64,000 nucleotides of DNA from CAVQBC01 sp963848415 (GTDB lineage Bacteria; Actinomycetota; Thermoleophilia; Solirubrobacterales; Solirubrobacteraceae), in contig CAWKDN010000002.1 in the NCBI GenBank assembly GCA_963848415.1, positions 372,001 to 436,000 on the forward strand. Direction: 5' to 3'. The notes beneath the pieces were generated by a model that made no database searches, was not told where the DNA came from, and worked only from the letters and a program-made list of their open reading frames with translations. This document shows positions 40,405 to 48,624 of the stretch, piece after piece; the stretch's first letter is position 1; each line of letters opens with the position of its first letter. The position numbers and the translations under genes were made by a program.

Positions 40405-40438
40405 GGTGATTCCACGACCCCGCGGTCGCGGAATCACC
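40405..40438. promoter_or_regulatory. 34-bp palindromic operator upstream of vapB
   Basis: GGTGATTCCACGACC (40405-40419) and GGTCGCGGAATCACC (40424-40438) are inverted repeats matching at 14 of 15 positions around a 4-base centre. It is 4 bases before vapB and 3 bases after the J-domain gene stop. Size and location are typical of VapB-VapC autoregulation. Confidence 0.65.
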
Positions 40439-40441
40439 CAT

Positions 40442-41032
40442 CTAGCGCGTCCCCGCCACCAGCCCGGCGATGTTGGCGGCCGTCTGCGGGCGCAGGTCGG
40501 AGAACGTGTGGCGCTTGCCGCCCAGCGTCTGGACGCGCAGCTGGGCGACACGCCGGCGCGGCGGGCGCAGCCGCTGCTCGACGCCCGCGATCGCCCGGAA
40601 GTACAACGAGCGCACGCGGCCGGTGGCCAGGTCGTCGAGCAGCCACAGCAACCGGCGGTCCGTCACGGCGAGCACCGCCAGCGGGCTCTGCGAGGTCGCC
40701 ACCGGGGTGACGAGCCGGACGGGCTCGTTCGGGTTCAACGCGCTGATCAGCTCGTGGCCGAGCGAACGGCGCACCGCCTGAGGCAGCCAGCCGCCGGGGA
40801 CGCGCGACGCCACGGGGCGCTCCGGCTGGGGCGTGACCGCGGTCGCGCCGGTGGTCCGCAGCGCCTCGGCCCGCAGCATGTCGTAGGCGGCGTTGATGTC
40901 GGCCATCTGGCGCTCGGCGCCGCGTCCGCCGCCGCGGTCGGGGTGCCAGCGCTTGGCCAGCGCGCGGTAGGCGCCGGCGACCTCGTCGGAGGAGGCGCTG
41001 GGCGGCACGCCGAGGACGGCGAAGGGATCCAC
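40442..41032 (-). CDS. J-domain protein with C-terminal PH-like domain
   Basis: A 196-residue protein. The J domain (about 1-60) has DPFAVLGVPPSASSDEVAGA, the HPD motif in KRWHPDRGGGRG and DINAAYDMLRAEAL. Residues about 95-196 read PVRLVTPVATSQSPLAVLAV, TDRRLLWLLDDLATG, VRSLYFRAIAGVEQ and GGKRHTFSDLRPQTAAN, like bacterial PH domains. It would stimulate DnaK ATPase and recruit it to a target. No glycine-rich or zinc domains of true DnaJ. GTG start at 41032. Confidence 0.75.
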   Translation of the reverse strand: MDPFAVLGVPPSASSDEVAGAYRALAKRWHPDRGGGRGAERQMADINAAYDMLRAEALRTTGATAVTPQPERPVASRVPGGWLPQAVRRSLGHELISALNPNEPVRLVTPVATSQSPLAVLAVTDRRLLWLLDDLATGRVRSLYFRAIAGVEQRLRPPRRRVAQLRVQTLGGKRHTFSDLRPQTAANIAGLVAGTR

Positions 41033-41119
41033 CCCTGCATTGTGCCCGCGACCCGGCCGCGATCGGGCCGCTTCCGCGACACCCGGCGCACGGGCGCGGC
41101 GTCTACCGTGTCCGGCGCG

Positions 41120-42004
41120 ATGCTGGAGCCCAACACCTTCGCCGGCGCCGGCCTGGACCGCGCCGGCACGCTGCGGCGCGACCCCGATTGGCTGGCGGCC
41201 CGCCGGGCTGACCCGCGCAGCCGCGCGCTCGTGGCGACCCGCGACGGCATCTACCTGACCGCCGGCGACGCGCCCCGGCCTGCGCTCGTCGGACTCGACG
41301 ACGCCCCGGAGGACGCCGTGCTGCTCGGCCTGGACGCCGACGGGGCGCTGTTCGCCCTCGACGCCGACGGCGAGGCTCCCGCCGGGCTGGACGGCGGCGC
41401 CCGCGCGGTCGGCCTGCGCGACGCGGCGGGCGTGCTCGACCAGCGCGACGGCGGGCTCGTGGCCTACGCCAGCGCGCTGCTCGGCTGGCACCGGACGCAC
41501 CCCCACTGCAGCGTGTGCGGAACCCCGACGCGGATCGAGGAGGCCGGGCTGCTACGCGTCTGCCCGCACTGCGGCGCGCACCATCACCCGCGCACGGACC
41601 CGGTCGTGATCATGCTCGTCACCGACGGCGACCGCGTGCTGCTCGGCCGCCAGCCGACCTGGCCGGCCGGGCGCTACTCGGCGCTGGCGGGCTTCGTGGA
41701 GCCGGGCGAGAGCCTCGAGGAGTCGGTCGCCCGCGAGGTGCTGGAGGAGTCCGGCGTCGTCGCGGCCGACCCGCGCTACGTGTCCTCGCAGCCGTGGCCC
41801 TTCCCCAGCTCGCTGATGCTGGGCTTCACGGCCCGCTACGCCGGCGGCGAGGTCGAGGCGGTCGACGGCGAGCTCGAGGACGCCCGCTGGTTCTCCCGCG
41901 AGGACGTGGTCGCGGCGGCGCAGGAGCGCGGCCCGTACCGGCTGCCGCCCCGCGTGGCGATCGCCCGCCGGCTGATCGACGGCTGGCTCGCCGAGACCAG
42001 CTAG
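41120..42004 (+). CDS. nudC: NADH pyrophosphatase / NAD-decapping Nudix enzyme
   Basis: A 294-residue protein. Zinc ribbon CSVCGTPTRIEEAGLLRVCP then HCG (about 132-155), a Nudix box GFVEPGESLEESVAREVLEE with SGV, and the NudC-specific SQPWPFPSSLMLGF motif. It hydrolyses NADH and removes NAD caps from RNA 5' ends. ATG at 41120. Ends at a CTAG shared with the convergent gene. Confidence 0.92.
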   Translation: MLEPNTFAGAGLDRAGTLRRDPDWLAARRADPRSRALVATRDGIYLTAGDAPRPALVGLDDAPEDAVLLGLDADGALFALDADGEAPAGLDGGARAVGLRDAAGVLDQRDGGLVAYASALLGWHRTHPHCSVCGTPTRIEEAGLLRVCPHCGAHHHPRTDPVVIMLVTDGDRVLLGRQPTWPAGRYSALAGFVEPGESLEESVAREVLEESGVVAADPRYVSSQPWPFPSSLMLGFTARYAGGEVEAVDGELEDARWFSREDVVAAAQERGPYRLPPRVAIARRLIDGWLAETS

Positions 42005-42498
42005 CCAGGGAGGAGCGACGCCGGCACCGGGCGCCCGGCGGTCTCCGCGACGTGCTCGAGCTCGCCCGCGGCGACGACGGGTACGCCGAGGCGCTCGGCG
42101 ATGATCCACAGCGCCTGCGCGAGGCGCAGGTCGCCCGGGTCGACGAGGCTGAGCGCCTCGACGCGGGCGTGCTCGGCGCGCCAGCCGTCCGCGTGCACGA
42201 CGAGCCGCCCCCAGGCGCTGATGACCCCTTCGCACCAGTAGTGCTCGCCGAAGTAGGTGCGCAGGCCCGGGCGGTGGTAGGCGTAGATCCCGCACTGGCA
42301 CTCGGGGTCGGGCGAGCGATGCTGCTCGGTCAGCCAGCCCTCGTGGTGCAGGAGGGCGCGGTTGGCGTCGAAGCAGGACGCGTGCATCAGCCGGCCCTCC
42401 CAGCGACAGGGGACGTAGGGCGAGAGCAGCTTGCCGTTGGCGATCCGCCACGCCCGGAAGCCGACGACGGGCTCGATCAGGTCCGGGGCCGTGGTCAC
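42001..42498 (-). CDS. Conserved hypothetical protein with Cys motifs, 165 residues
   Basis: Not assigned. It contains LIEPVVGFRAWRIANGKLLS, the cysteine-containing VPCRWEGRLMHASCFDANRA, SPDPECQCGIYAYHRPGLRT and YFGEHYWCEGVISAWGRLVV. The GFRAWR...CxCGIYAY pattern recurs in actinobacterial proteins of unknown role. Five cysteines could bind metal. GTG at 42498 overlaps the stop of the Pro-rich gene (GTGA), so translation is coupled. Confidence 0.65.
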   Translation of the reverse strand: MTTAPDLIEPVVGFRAWRIANGKLLSPYVPCRWEGRLMHASCFDANRALLHHEGWLTEQHRSPDPECQCGIYAYHRPGLRTYFGEHYWCEGVISAWGRLVVHADGWRAEHARVEALSLVDPGDLRLAQALWIIAERLGVPVVAAGELEHVAETAGRPVPASLLPG

Positions 42499-42668
42499 CC
42501 GGGCGCGCGCTCGGGCTCCACCCGCGGCGGGGTCACCGGCTCGGGCGGGCGGCGAGCCGGCTCGCTCGGGGCGCTCGGCGACGGCGCGGGCGCGGGCCGT
42601 TCGGCCGGGCGCTCCACCGGCTCGACCTCGATCACTCGCCGCCTGCCGGGGAGCGTGCCGGTCGTCAT
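42495..42668 (-). CDS. 57-residue proline-rich charged peptide
   Basis: Begins MTTGTLPGRRRVIEVEPVER and continues with PAERPAPAPSPSAPSEPARR and PPEPVTPPRVEPERAPG. It is likely disordered, with no signal peptide. Coding is supported by the GTGA overlap with the next gene. No function recognised; possibly an adaptor for the coupled cysteine-containing protein. Confidence 0.55.
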   Translation of the reverse strand: MTTGTLPGRRRVIEVEPVERPAERPAPAPSPSAPSEPARRPPEPVTPPRVEPERAPG

Positions 42669-42709
42669 CCGTGCATCGTAGGCGCCGGGCGCAGCGCCCG
42701 AGCGCCTCG

Positions 42710-43216
42710 CTACACGGAGCGCCAGTGCGAGGCGCAGTGGTGCCGGCTCCGGCGCCCGCAGGCGCCGCCGGCCTTCGCCCGCCCGACCACCGCGAACCAC
42801 CCGAAGGCGATGAACCAGACCGGCCAGAACGCCCCGGCGCCGGTCGCCGCCCAGATGGCGACCAGCAGGAGCGACACGGCGACATAGCCCGCCAGCCGGG
42901 CTCGCAGCCCGGCCGGACGCGCCGGCCTGGACGCCGGCCGGGCCGGCGGCGGAGGCGCAGCGAGTGGCGGGGGCGCAGCGAGGTCGGGCAGGTCGGCGAC
43001 CGGCGCCAGCAGCTCGGAGCGCATCCGGGCGGCGAACACGCGGTCCAGGCGCTCGGCGTGCTCGTCGGGCTCCAGGCGGCCGGCCTGGGCGTGCGTGCGC
43101 AGCAGCTCGGCGACCTCCTCGCGCTCGGCGTCCGAGGCGCGGACGTCGTCGGTCGGGAAGGAGAGACGGGTGTGGGCGGCGGGCATCGAGCGGCTCCGGG
43201 GCGGGTGGTCCGACAT
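42710..43216 (-). CDS. DUF1707 protein with C-terminal membrane segments
   Basis: A 168-residue protein. DUF1707 (about 24-65): VRASDAEREEVAELLRTHAQ then AGRLEPDEHAERLDRVFAAR. A Pro/Ala-rich linker follows, then two hydrophobic segments, LAGYVAVSLLLVAIWAATGA and FWPVWFIAFGWFAVVG, and a basic Cys/His tail. DUF1707 is an actinobacterial cytosolic domain often tied to membrane helices; function unknown. Confidence 0.8.
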   Translation of the reverse strand: MSDHPPRSRSMPAAHTRLSFPTDDVRASDAEREEVAELLRTHAQAGRLEPDEHAERLDRVFAARMRSELLAPVADLPDLAAPPPLAAPPPPARPASRPARPAGLRARLAGYVAVSLLLVAIWAATGAGAFWPVWFIAFGWFAVVGRAKAGGACGRRSRHHCASHWRSV

Positions 43217-43312
43217 GACGCCAACAACGGTAAGTGACTACTCACTTGTTGTCAAGGCCAAGACGTGCGGCGATCCTGCGGCTGCGCCGATCGGTCAGGA
43301 TGACCTGTCCGC

Positions 43313-43879
43313 ATGCGGGTCCTCGCGCTGGCCGACAAGCCGCCCCACGCCGACCTCGAGACCATGGTCGCGCGCCACCGCGCCCGCGCGGTGCTCTGCC
43401 TGGGTGACCTCCAGCCGAGCTGGATCGAGCCGCTCGAGCGCGTGGACGTGTTCAAGGCCGGCGTCTACGGCAACCACGACGACGAGCCCTACATGGACTG
43501 GCTCGGGATCCGCGACCTGCACCTGCGCTCGGCCTCGATCGACGGGTTCACCTTCAGCGGCTTCGAGGGCTGCGTGCGCTACAAGCGCGCCGGCGAGCAC
43601 ATGTACTCCCAGCGCAGGGCGCGCCGGATGGTCCGCGACCTGCCGCCCGCCGACGTCCTGCTCTGCCACTGCCCGCCGGCCGGCGTCAACGACGACCCGG
43701 ACGACCGCGCCCACGTCGGCTACGAGGGCCTGCGCGACTGGGTGCAGGAGCACCAGCCGCGCTATCTCCTGCACGGCCACACCCATCCCCAGCCGGGCCG
43801 GCGCGTCACCCGGCTCGGCGCGACCCGTGTCGTGTATGTAACCGGCGCCCAGGGACTCGTGCTTGAACTTCAGGACTGA
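43313..43879 (+). CDS. Calcineurin-like metallophosphoesterase
   Basis: A 188-residue protein. It has the metal-binding blocks LCLGDLQPSW, YGNHDDEPY, LLCHCPPAGV and LLHGHTHPQPG in order. The first D-x-H block is modified: it reads MRVLALADKPPHADLE. YfcE-like proteins hydrolyse phosphodiesters or nucleotides. ATG at 43313. A small acidic frame follows 16 bases after its stop. Confidence 0.85.
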   Translation: MRVLALADKPPHADLETMVARHRARAVLCLGDLQPSWIEPLERVDVFKAGVYGNHDDEPYMDWLGIRDLHLRSASIDGFTFSGFEGCVRYKRAGEHMYSQRRARRMVRDLPPADVLLCHCPPAGVNDDPDDRAHVGYEGLRDWVQEHQPRYLLHGHTHPQPGRRVTRLGATRVVYVTGAQGLVLELQD

Positions 43880-43895
43880 TCGGGAATGCCGATAC

Positions 43896-44060
43896 ATGTC
43901 TCGACGTCAGGAAGACCCAGAGCCCCCAGTGACCCGACCGACCGTCACCGAGATCACGCAGGAACTCGAGCCCGTCACACACGACTCGTTCATCGACGTG
44001 CCGCCCGAGCAGGACGCTCCGGCCGCCGCCGACGATCAGCGCGACAACACCGGCAGCTAG
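43896..44060 (+). CDS. 54-residue acidic peptide
   Basis: Starts MSRRQEDPEPPVTRPTVTEI and ends AADDQRDNTGS: acidic, Pro/Thr-rich, likely disordered. Its TAG shares a CTAG with the convergent glycosylase gene. No Shine-Dalgarno sequence. The sequence resembles peptide-modification precursors only in size; no partner enzyme is adjacent. Confidence 0.45.
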   Translation: MSRRQEDPEPPVTRPTVTEITQELEPVTHDSFIDVPPEQDAPAAADDQRDNTGS

Positions 44061-45322
44061 CCGCGCAGCCCCGCGCGCCACGCGTCCGGGACCGCGCCGC
44101 CGAGCTCGACCTCCCCTGCCCCCCGCCACGCGGCCAGCCGCTCGAGCGCCCGGCCGACCGCGGCGCCGATCGCCCGCCCGCGCGGCGCGTCGGCCTCGCG
44201 GTGCAGCGCGTGGACGACCAGCCGCTCCGCGGCGCGGTCGACGGCCAGGTCGGCCCGCCCGACCAGCCGGTCGCCGTGCAGGATCGGCAGCACGAAGTAG
44301 CCCCAGCGCCGCTTCGCGCGCGGGACGTAGATCTCCAGCCGGTGGCTGAACCCGAACAGCTGCTCGGTCCGCGCGCGGTCGCAGAGCAGGTTGTCGAAGG
44401 GCGAGAGCAGCGTCGTGCGCCCGCCGGAGCGCTCCGACCCCGAGTTCAGTTCGGCGAGCCGCTCGGCGTCGGCGGCGTGCACCCACCAGCGACCGCCGAG
44501 GTCGCCGACGGTCACCGGCACGATCACCCCGTCGGCCTCCAGCTCGGCCAGGACCGCCTCGAGGCCGGGGTAGCGGTTGCGGGTGAAGTGCGCGCGGATG
44601 TGCGGCGCGCGCGCGACGCCGAGCATGCGCAGCGCGCGCAGCGCCGCCCGGCGGGCGACCTGGCGGTCCGAGAGCGTCTCGCGCGGGACCGCGGCGGGTA
44701 GACAGCGGGCGAGCAGGTCCCACAGCCGGCGGCCGCCCTCGCGCCGAGAGACCCCGACCTCGCCCTGCACCCACAGCAGCGCCAGCATGCGGTCGACCGA
44801 GGCTTCGCGTACCTGCCCCCAGCCGGTCGACGTCCACGGCGTCTGCGACCGGTCCTCGATCGCGGCCGCGACGAGCGGCCCGTCGGCCTCGAGGCGGTCG
44901 AGCAGGTGCTCGCGGAAGCTCGCGTTCTCGGCCGACCATGCCGCCGTCCGCCGCAGCCACGCCGCGCTGCCGCCCGCGCCCTCGGCCTGCCGGCGCATCT
45001 CCCACGCGTGCAGCGGGAACTCGGCCGAGAGCACGAGCGAGGCCTCGTGCGCCCAGTACTCGAACAGCGCCCGGTCTGAATAGGCGAGCGCGTCGAGCTC
45101 GGCGGGGTCGAAGGCACCCAGCCGGCTGAAGACCACGACCAGGTGCGAGCGCGCGACCACGCTGGTGGGATCGAGCTGCAGGCAGCCGAGCCGCACGCAG
45201 GTCGCCAACAGCTCGGCGCGGCCCGGGCGCCGGCGCGGGACCGGCCCGTCCAGCCCTTGGGCCTCCACGGCGAGCCACCGCGCGGCGCCGACCCCCACCT
45301 GCAGCGCCGCCGGGCTCGTCAC
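44057..45322 (-). CDS. AlkZ/YcaQ-like DNA glycosylase (winged-helix DNA-binding family)
   Basis: A 421-residue HTH_42 protein. It has the catalytic-loop motif LGCLQLDPTSVVARSHLVVV (a QxD type), FEYWAHEASL, AWSAENASFREHLLDRLEAD and LLSPFDNLLCDRARTEQLFG. These enzymes unhook DNA interstrand crosslinks or remove alkylated bases. The GTG start at 45322 gives a normal length. Convergent with a small acidic frame. Confidence 0.82.
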   Translation of the reverse strand: MTSPAALQVGVGAARWLAVEAQGLDGPVPRRRPGRAELLATCVRLGCLQLDPTSVVARSHLVVVFSRLGAFDPAELDALAYSDRALFEYWAHEASLVLSAEFPLHAWEMRRQAEGAGGSAAWLRRTAAWSAENASFREHLLDRLEADGPLVAAAIEDRSQTPWTSTGWGQVREASVDRMLALLWVQGEVGVSRREGGRRLWDLLARCLPAAVPRETLSDRQVARRAALRALRMLGVARAPHIRAHFTRNRYPGLEAVLAELEADGVIVPVTVGDLGGRWWVHAADAERLAELNSGSERSGGRTTLLSPFDNLLCDRARTEQLFGFSHRLEIYVPRAKRRWGYFVLPILHGDRLVGRADLAVDRAAERLVVHALHREADAPRGRAIGAAVGRALERLAAWRGAGEVELGGAVPDAWRAGLRG

Positions 45323-45379
45323 CGGCGGGAGCCTACGCGGGCGCGGCCGCCACGGCCGCGCCCGCGCCTTCCCGTCTGC

Positions 45380-46192
45380 TCAGCGGACTCGGACGAAGCG
45401 GTACATGCCCTGGGTGTTGTGGCCCTCGAAGAAGCACACGAGCACGTGCCGGCCGGCCTTGGGGAAACGGACCTCGTTGTAGTCGACCGCCCCGCGGGTC
45501 ACGAGCGACTGGGCCTCCGTGGAGGACCTGAAGTCGAGCAGCCGCCCGAGCTGGCGGTCGGAGCCGCTGCGCAGCGCGCGCCCGACGGCGCGCGTGCTCG
45601 CGCCCCGCCGCAGCGGCGCGGCGATGGCGAAGTGCGGCGCCCAGCCGCGGTTCTCGAAGCGCACCACGCCGTTGCGCGGCAGCACGCTGTCGCCGCGGAA
45701 GCGCAGGTCGACCATCCGCACGGTCGCGCCGGCCCGCGGGAGCGCCGCGCCGTTCGCGGTGCCGCCCGTGGTGAACGAGGTCACCGTCCAGGTCGCCGGG
45801 TTGTCGCCCGAGGTGTTCAAGACGACGTAGGTCGCGTTCGGCCGTAGGCTGAACGTCACCGCCTTGCGCGCCTCGGCGGGACCGAGGCTCACGCCGCCGT
45901 CCAGGTAGGACGCCTCGATCGCGTCGTTGGGGTTGCGCCTGAGCGCCGCGGTGAAGTCGTCGAGGGTGACCCCGGCCCGCAGCGCGCCCATCGTGATCGC
46001 CACGTCGCCGTTGCCGCTCTTGACGACCTCGAAGCGGGTCGGGCCGGGCGCGAGCGGACCGCCCGGCGGAAGCGTCGTGGTCGTGGTGCTCGCCGTCACC
46101 GTCACCGTCGGCGGTGTCCCCTGCGCGGAGACCCCACCCGCCACCCCCAGGGCCAGGACGACGCCTCCCACCAGCACAGCCAGTACGCGCAT
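45380..46192 (-). CDS. Secreted cupredoxin-like protein
   Basis: A 270-residue protein. MRVLAVLVGGVVLALGVAGG then VSAQ is a signal peptide, followed by a Thr-rich stretch. The C-terminal part has WAPHFAIAAPL (His) and HVLVCFFEGHNTQGMYRFVR, in which C-x4-H-x4-M fits a type I copper loop. The middle (DDFTAALRRNPNDAIEASYL) is unassigned. Extracytoplasmic electron carrier or copper protein is inferred. Confidence 0.6.
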   Translation of the reverse strand: MRVLAVLVGGVVLALGVAGGVSAQGTPPTVTVTASTTTTTLPPGGPLAPGPTRFEVVKSGNGDVAITMGALRAGVTLDDFTAALRRNPNDAIEASYLDGGVSLGPAEARKAVTFSLRPNATYVVLNTSGDNPATWTVTSFTTGGTANGAALPRAGATVRMVDLRFRGDSVLPRNGVVRFENRGWAPHFAIAAPLRRGASTRAVGRALRSGSDRQLGRLLDFRSSTEAQSLVTRGAVDYNEVRFPKAGRHVLVCFFEGHNTQGMYRFVRVR

Positions 46193-46312
46193 CTCTGCTC
46201 CTCCTCGTCGTCTCGCGGCGCCGAGCCCGCCGCCGGTGCGGCGAACGTATTGCAGTCAGCGGGCGCGCGCCAGCATTTGGCCCGCGGGCCAACGACGGGC
46301 AAACTGACCGGC

Positions 46313-47521
46313 GTGCCGGAGACGCCCCCACCGACCCGCTGCGACGTCGCCGTCGTCGGCGGCGGCATCGTCGGCCTGGCCGCGGCGCGGGCGCTCGCGC
46401 AGTCGCCGGGCTCGCCGTCGGTCGCGGTGCTCGAGCGCGAGGCGGGCGTCGGTGCGCATCAGACTTCCCACAACAGCGGCGTCATCCACGCCGGCATCTA
46501 CTACCCGCCCGGCTCGCTGAAGGCGCGGCTGTGCGTGGAGGGCGGCCGGCAGCTCTACGCCTACTGCGAGGAGCGCGGCATCGCCACCGACCGCTGCGGC
46601 AAGGTCATCGTCGCGGTGCGGGCGTCAGAGCTCGACGGCCTGGCCGAGCTCGAGCGCCGCGCGCGCGAGAACGGCGTGCGCGTCGCGCGCCTGGACCTGG
46701 CCGAGCTGCAGGCGATCGAACCGGAGGCGTTCGGCCTCGCGGCCCTGCACTCGCCCGACACCGGCGTCGTGGACTACGCGGCCGTGGCGCGGGCCTTCGC
46801 GGCCGACGTGGCCGCGACCGGCGGCACCGTCACGACGGGCTGCGAGGTGCTCGGGGTGCGCGAGCTCGACGGCGGCGTGGCCGTCCACCACGCCGGCGGG
46901 GTGGTGCGAGCCGGGCGCGCCGTCGTGTGTGCCGGCGCCTGGTCGGACCGCCTCGCGGCCGCCTCGGGCGCCGATCCGCAGCTGCGGATCCTGCCCTTCC
47001 GCGGCGCGTACCTGCGCCTGCGCCCCGAGCGCACGGGGCTGGTCCGCGGGCAGATCTACCCCGTCCCGGATTCCTCGCTGCCCTTCCTCGGCGTCCACCT
47101 CTCGCGCACGATCGACGGCGAGGTGCTGCTGGGCCCGACCGCGCTGCTGGTCGGCGCGCGCGACGCCTACCGCCTGCGGCAGGTGCGCCGCGCGGACCTC
47201 GGCGCGACGCTGCGCTGGCCCGGCACCGGCCGGCTGATCGCGCGCTGGTGGCGTACGGGCGTCCGCGAGGTCGGGCACGCGCTGAGCCACCGCCTGCTGG
47301 TGCGCGACCTCCAGCGCTACGTCCCCTCGCTGCAGGCGGCCGACGTGGTCGCCGGGCCTGCCGGCGTCCGCGCCCAGGCGGTCGGTCGCGACGGCGGGCT
47401 GGTCGACGACTTCCGCTTCGCGGGCGACGGCCGCGTGCTGCACGTGCTCAACGCCCCCTCCCCCGCCGCGACCGCCTCACTGGCGATCGGCGACGAGCTG
47501 GCGGGGCGCCTGCTCAGCTGA
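46313..47521 (+). CDS. lhgO: L-2-hydroxyglutarate dehydrogenase/oxidase
   Basis: A 402-residue FAD protein of the DAO family. CDVAVVGGGIVGLAAARALA is the FAD dinucleotide site; TSHNSGVIHAGIYYPPGSLK and ARLCVEGGRQLYAYCEE are LhgO-specific; LRILPFRGAYLRLRPE and PDSSLPFLGVHLSRTIDGEV follow. It oxidises L-2-hydroxyglutarate to 2-oxoglutarate, feeding the quinone pool. GTG at 46313. The stop shares a palindrome TCAGCTGA with the convergent ligase gene. Confidence 0.88.
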   Translation: MPETPPPTRCDVAVVGGGIVGLAAARALAQSPGSPSVAVLEREAGVGAHQTSHNSGVIHAGIYYPPGSLKARLCVEGGRQLYAYCEERGIATDRCGKVIVAVRASELDGLAELERRARENGVRVARLDLAELQAIEPEAFGLAALHSPDTGVVDYAAVARAFAADVAATGGTVTTGCEVLGVRELDGGVAVHHAGGVVRAGRAVVCAGAWSDRLAAASGADPQLRILPFRGAYLRLRPERTGLVRGQIYPVPDSSLPFLGVHLSRTIDGEVLLGPTALLVGARDAYRLRQVRRADLGATLRWPGTGRLIARWWRTGVREVGHALSHRLLVRDLQRYVPSLQAADVVAGPAGVRAQAVGRDGGLVDDFRFAGDGRVLHVLNAPSPAATASLAIGDELAGRLLS

Positions 47522-48617
47522 CGACGCGCCCGGCGAGCACGTCGGCCAGCTCGACCGGCTGGGGCTGCTCGAGCTGGGCGAAGCCGCAGGAGGCGGGGTC
47601 GCGGTCCTCCCGCCAGCGCACGAACTGCGCGACGTGGCGGAAGCGTGTGCCCTCGAGGTAGTCGTAGCGGACCTCGACGACCCGCTCCGGCCGCAGCGGC
47701 ACGAAGGAGAGCTCCTTGTCCGGGTTCCAGCGGCTGGTGTCGCGGCGGCCTGCGCGGTCCCGCGCCGCCGCGGCCATGGCGCCCCACGGATGCTCCGCGA
47801 GCGGGCAGACCAGCGGCTGGAGCTCGGCGAGAAGCTCGCGGCGGCGGGCCATCGGGAACGCGCCGACGACACCGACCGGCATCAGCCCGCCGAAGCTGCC
47901 GCCCCACTGCGGCGCGGGTGCGCTGTCGTCGGCGTAGAGGCCGAGCAGCAGCGAGCCGAGCGCGTCAGGCCCGGACTTGTGCACCCGGTAGCCCGTCAGC
48001 ACGCAGTCGGCGGTGCGGACGTGCTTGACCTTGGCCATGACGCGCTTGTCCGGGCGGTAGGGCTCCTCGGCGGACTTGGCGATCAGGCCGTCGACGCCGG
48101 CGCCCTCGAAGCGGTCGAACCACACGGCGGCCACCGTCTCGTCGCGGGTGATCGGGGTCAGGTGCACGGGCGGCGCGGCGCCCGTCAGCGCGGACTCCAG
48201 CCCCGCGCGGCGCTCGCTGAACGGCCACGGCGTGCAGTCCGTGTCGCCCACGGCGAGCAGGTCGAAGGCGATGAAGCTCGCAGGCGTCTCGGCGGCCAGC
48301 CGCGCCACCCGGCTGCCCGCCGGGTGCAGGCGCTGCTGGAGCGCCCAGAAGTCGAGCTTGCCGTCCGTGCCCTCGACCACGATCTCCCCGTCGACGACGC
48401 AGCGCCGCGGCAGGTTGGCCTTGACCGCCGCGACGATGTCGGGGAAGTAGCGCGCCATCGGGCGCGTGTTGCGGCTGCCGATCTCGACCTCGTCGCCGTC
48501 GCGGAAGACGATCGAGCGAAAGCCGTCCCACTTGGGCTCGTAGTACCGGCCGGCCGGGATGCCCGCCACGGGCTTGGCGAGCATCGGGGCGACCGGCGGC
48601 ATCACCGGCAGCCGCAC
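47514..48617 (-). CDS. ligC: ATP-dependent DNA ligase, LigC type
   Basis: A 367-residue ligase. Motif I YYEPKWDGFRSIVF holds the nucleotidylated lysine. RRCVVDGEIVV (III), FIAFDLLAV (IIIa), VDGLIAKSAEEPYRP (IV) and KRVMAKVKHVRTADCV (V) follow, then an OB-fold. Length and lack of nuclease or polymerase domains match mycobacterial LigC. Its start is 7 bases after the Prim-Pol gene stop, indicating an operon. It seals nicks in excision or end-joining repair. Confidence 0.88.
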   Translation of the reverse strand: MRLPVMPPVAPMLAKPVAGIPAGRYYEPKWDGFRSIVFRDGDEVEIGSRNTRPMARYFPDIVAAVKANLPRRCVVDGEIVVEGTDGKLDFWALQQRLHPAGSRVARLAAETPASFIAFDLLAVGDTDCTPWPFSERRAGLESALTGAAPPVHLTPITRDETVAAVWFDRFEGAGVDGLIAKSAEEPYRPDKRVMAKVKHVRTADCVLTGYRVHKSGPDALGSLLLGLYADDSAPAPQWGGSFGGLMPVGVVGAFPMARRRELLAELQPLVCPLAEHPWGAMAAAARDRAGRRDTSRWNPDKELSFVPLRPERVVEVRYDYLEGTRFRHVAQFVRWREDRDPASCGFAQLEQPQPVELADVLAGRVVS

Positions 48618-48624
48618 GTCTCGC

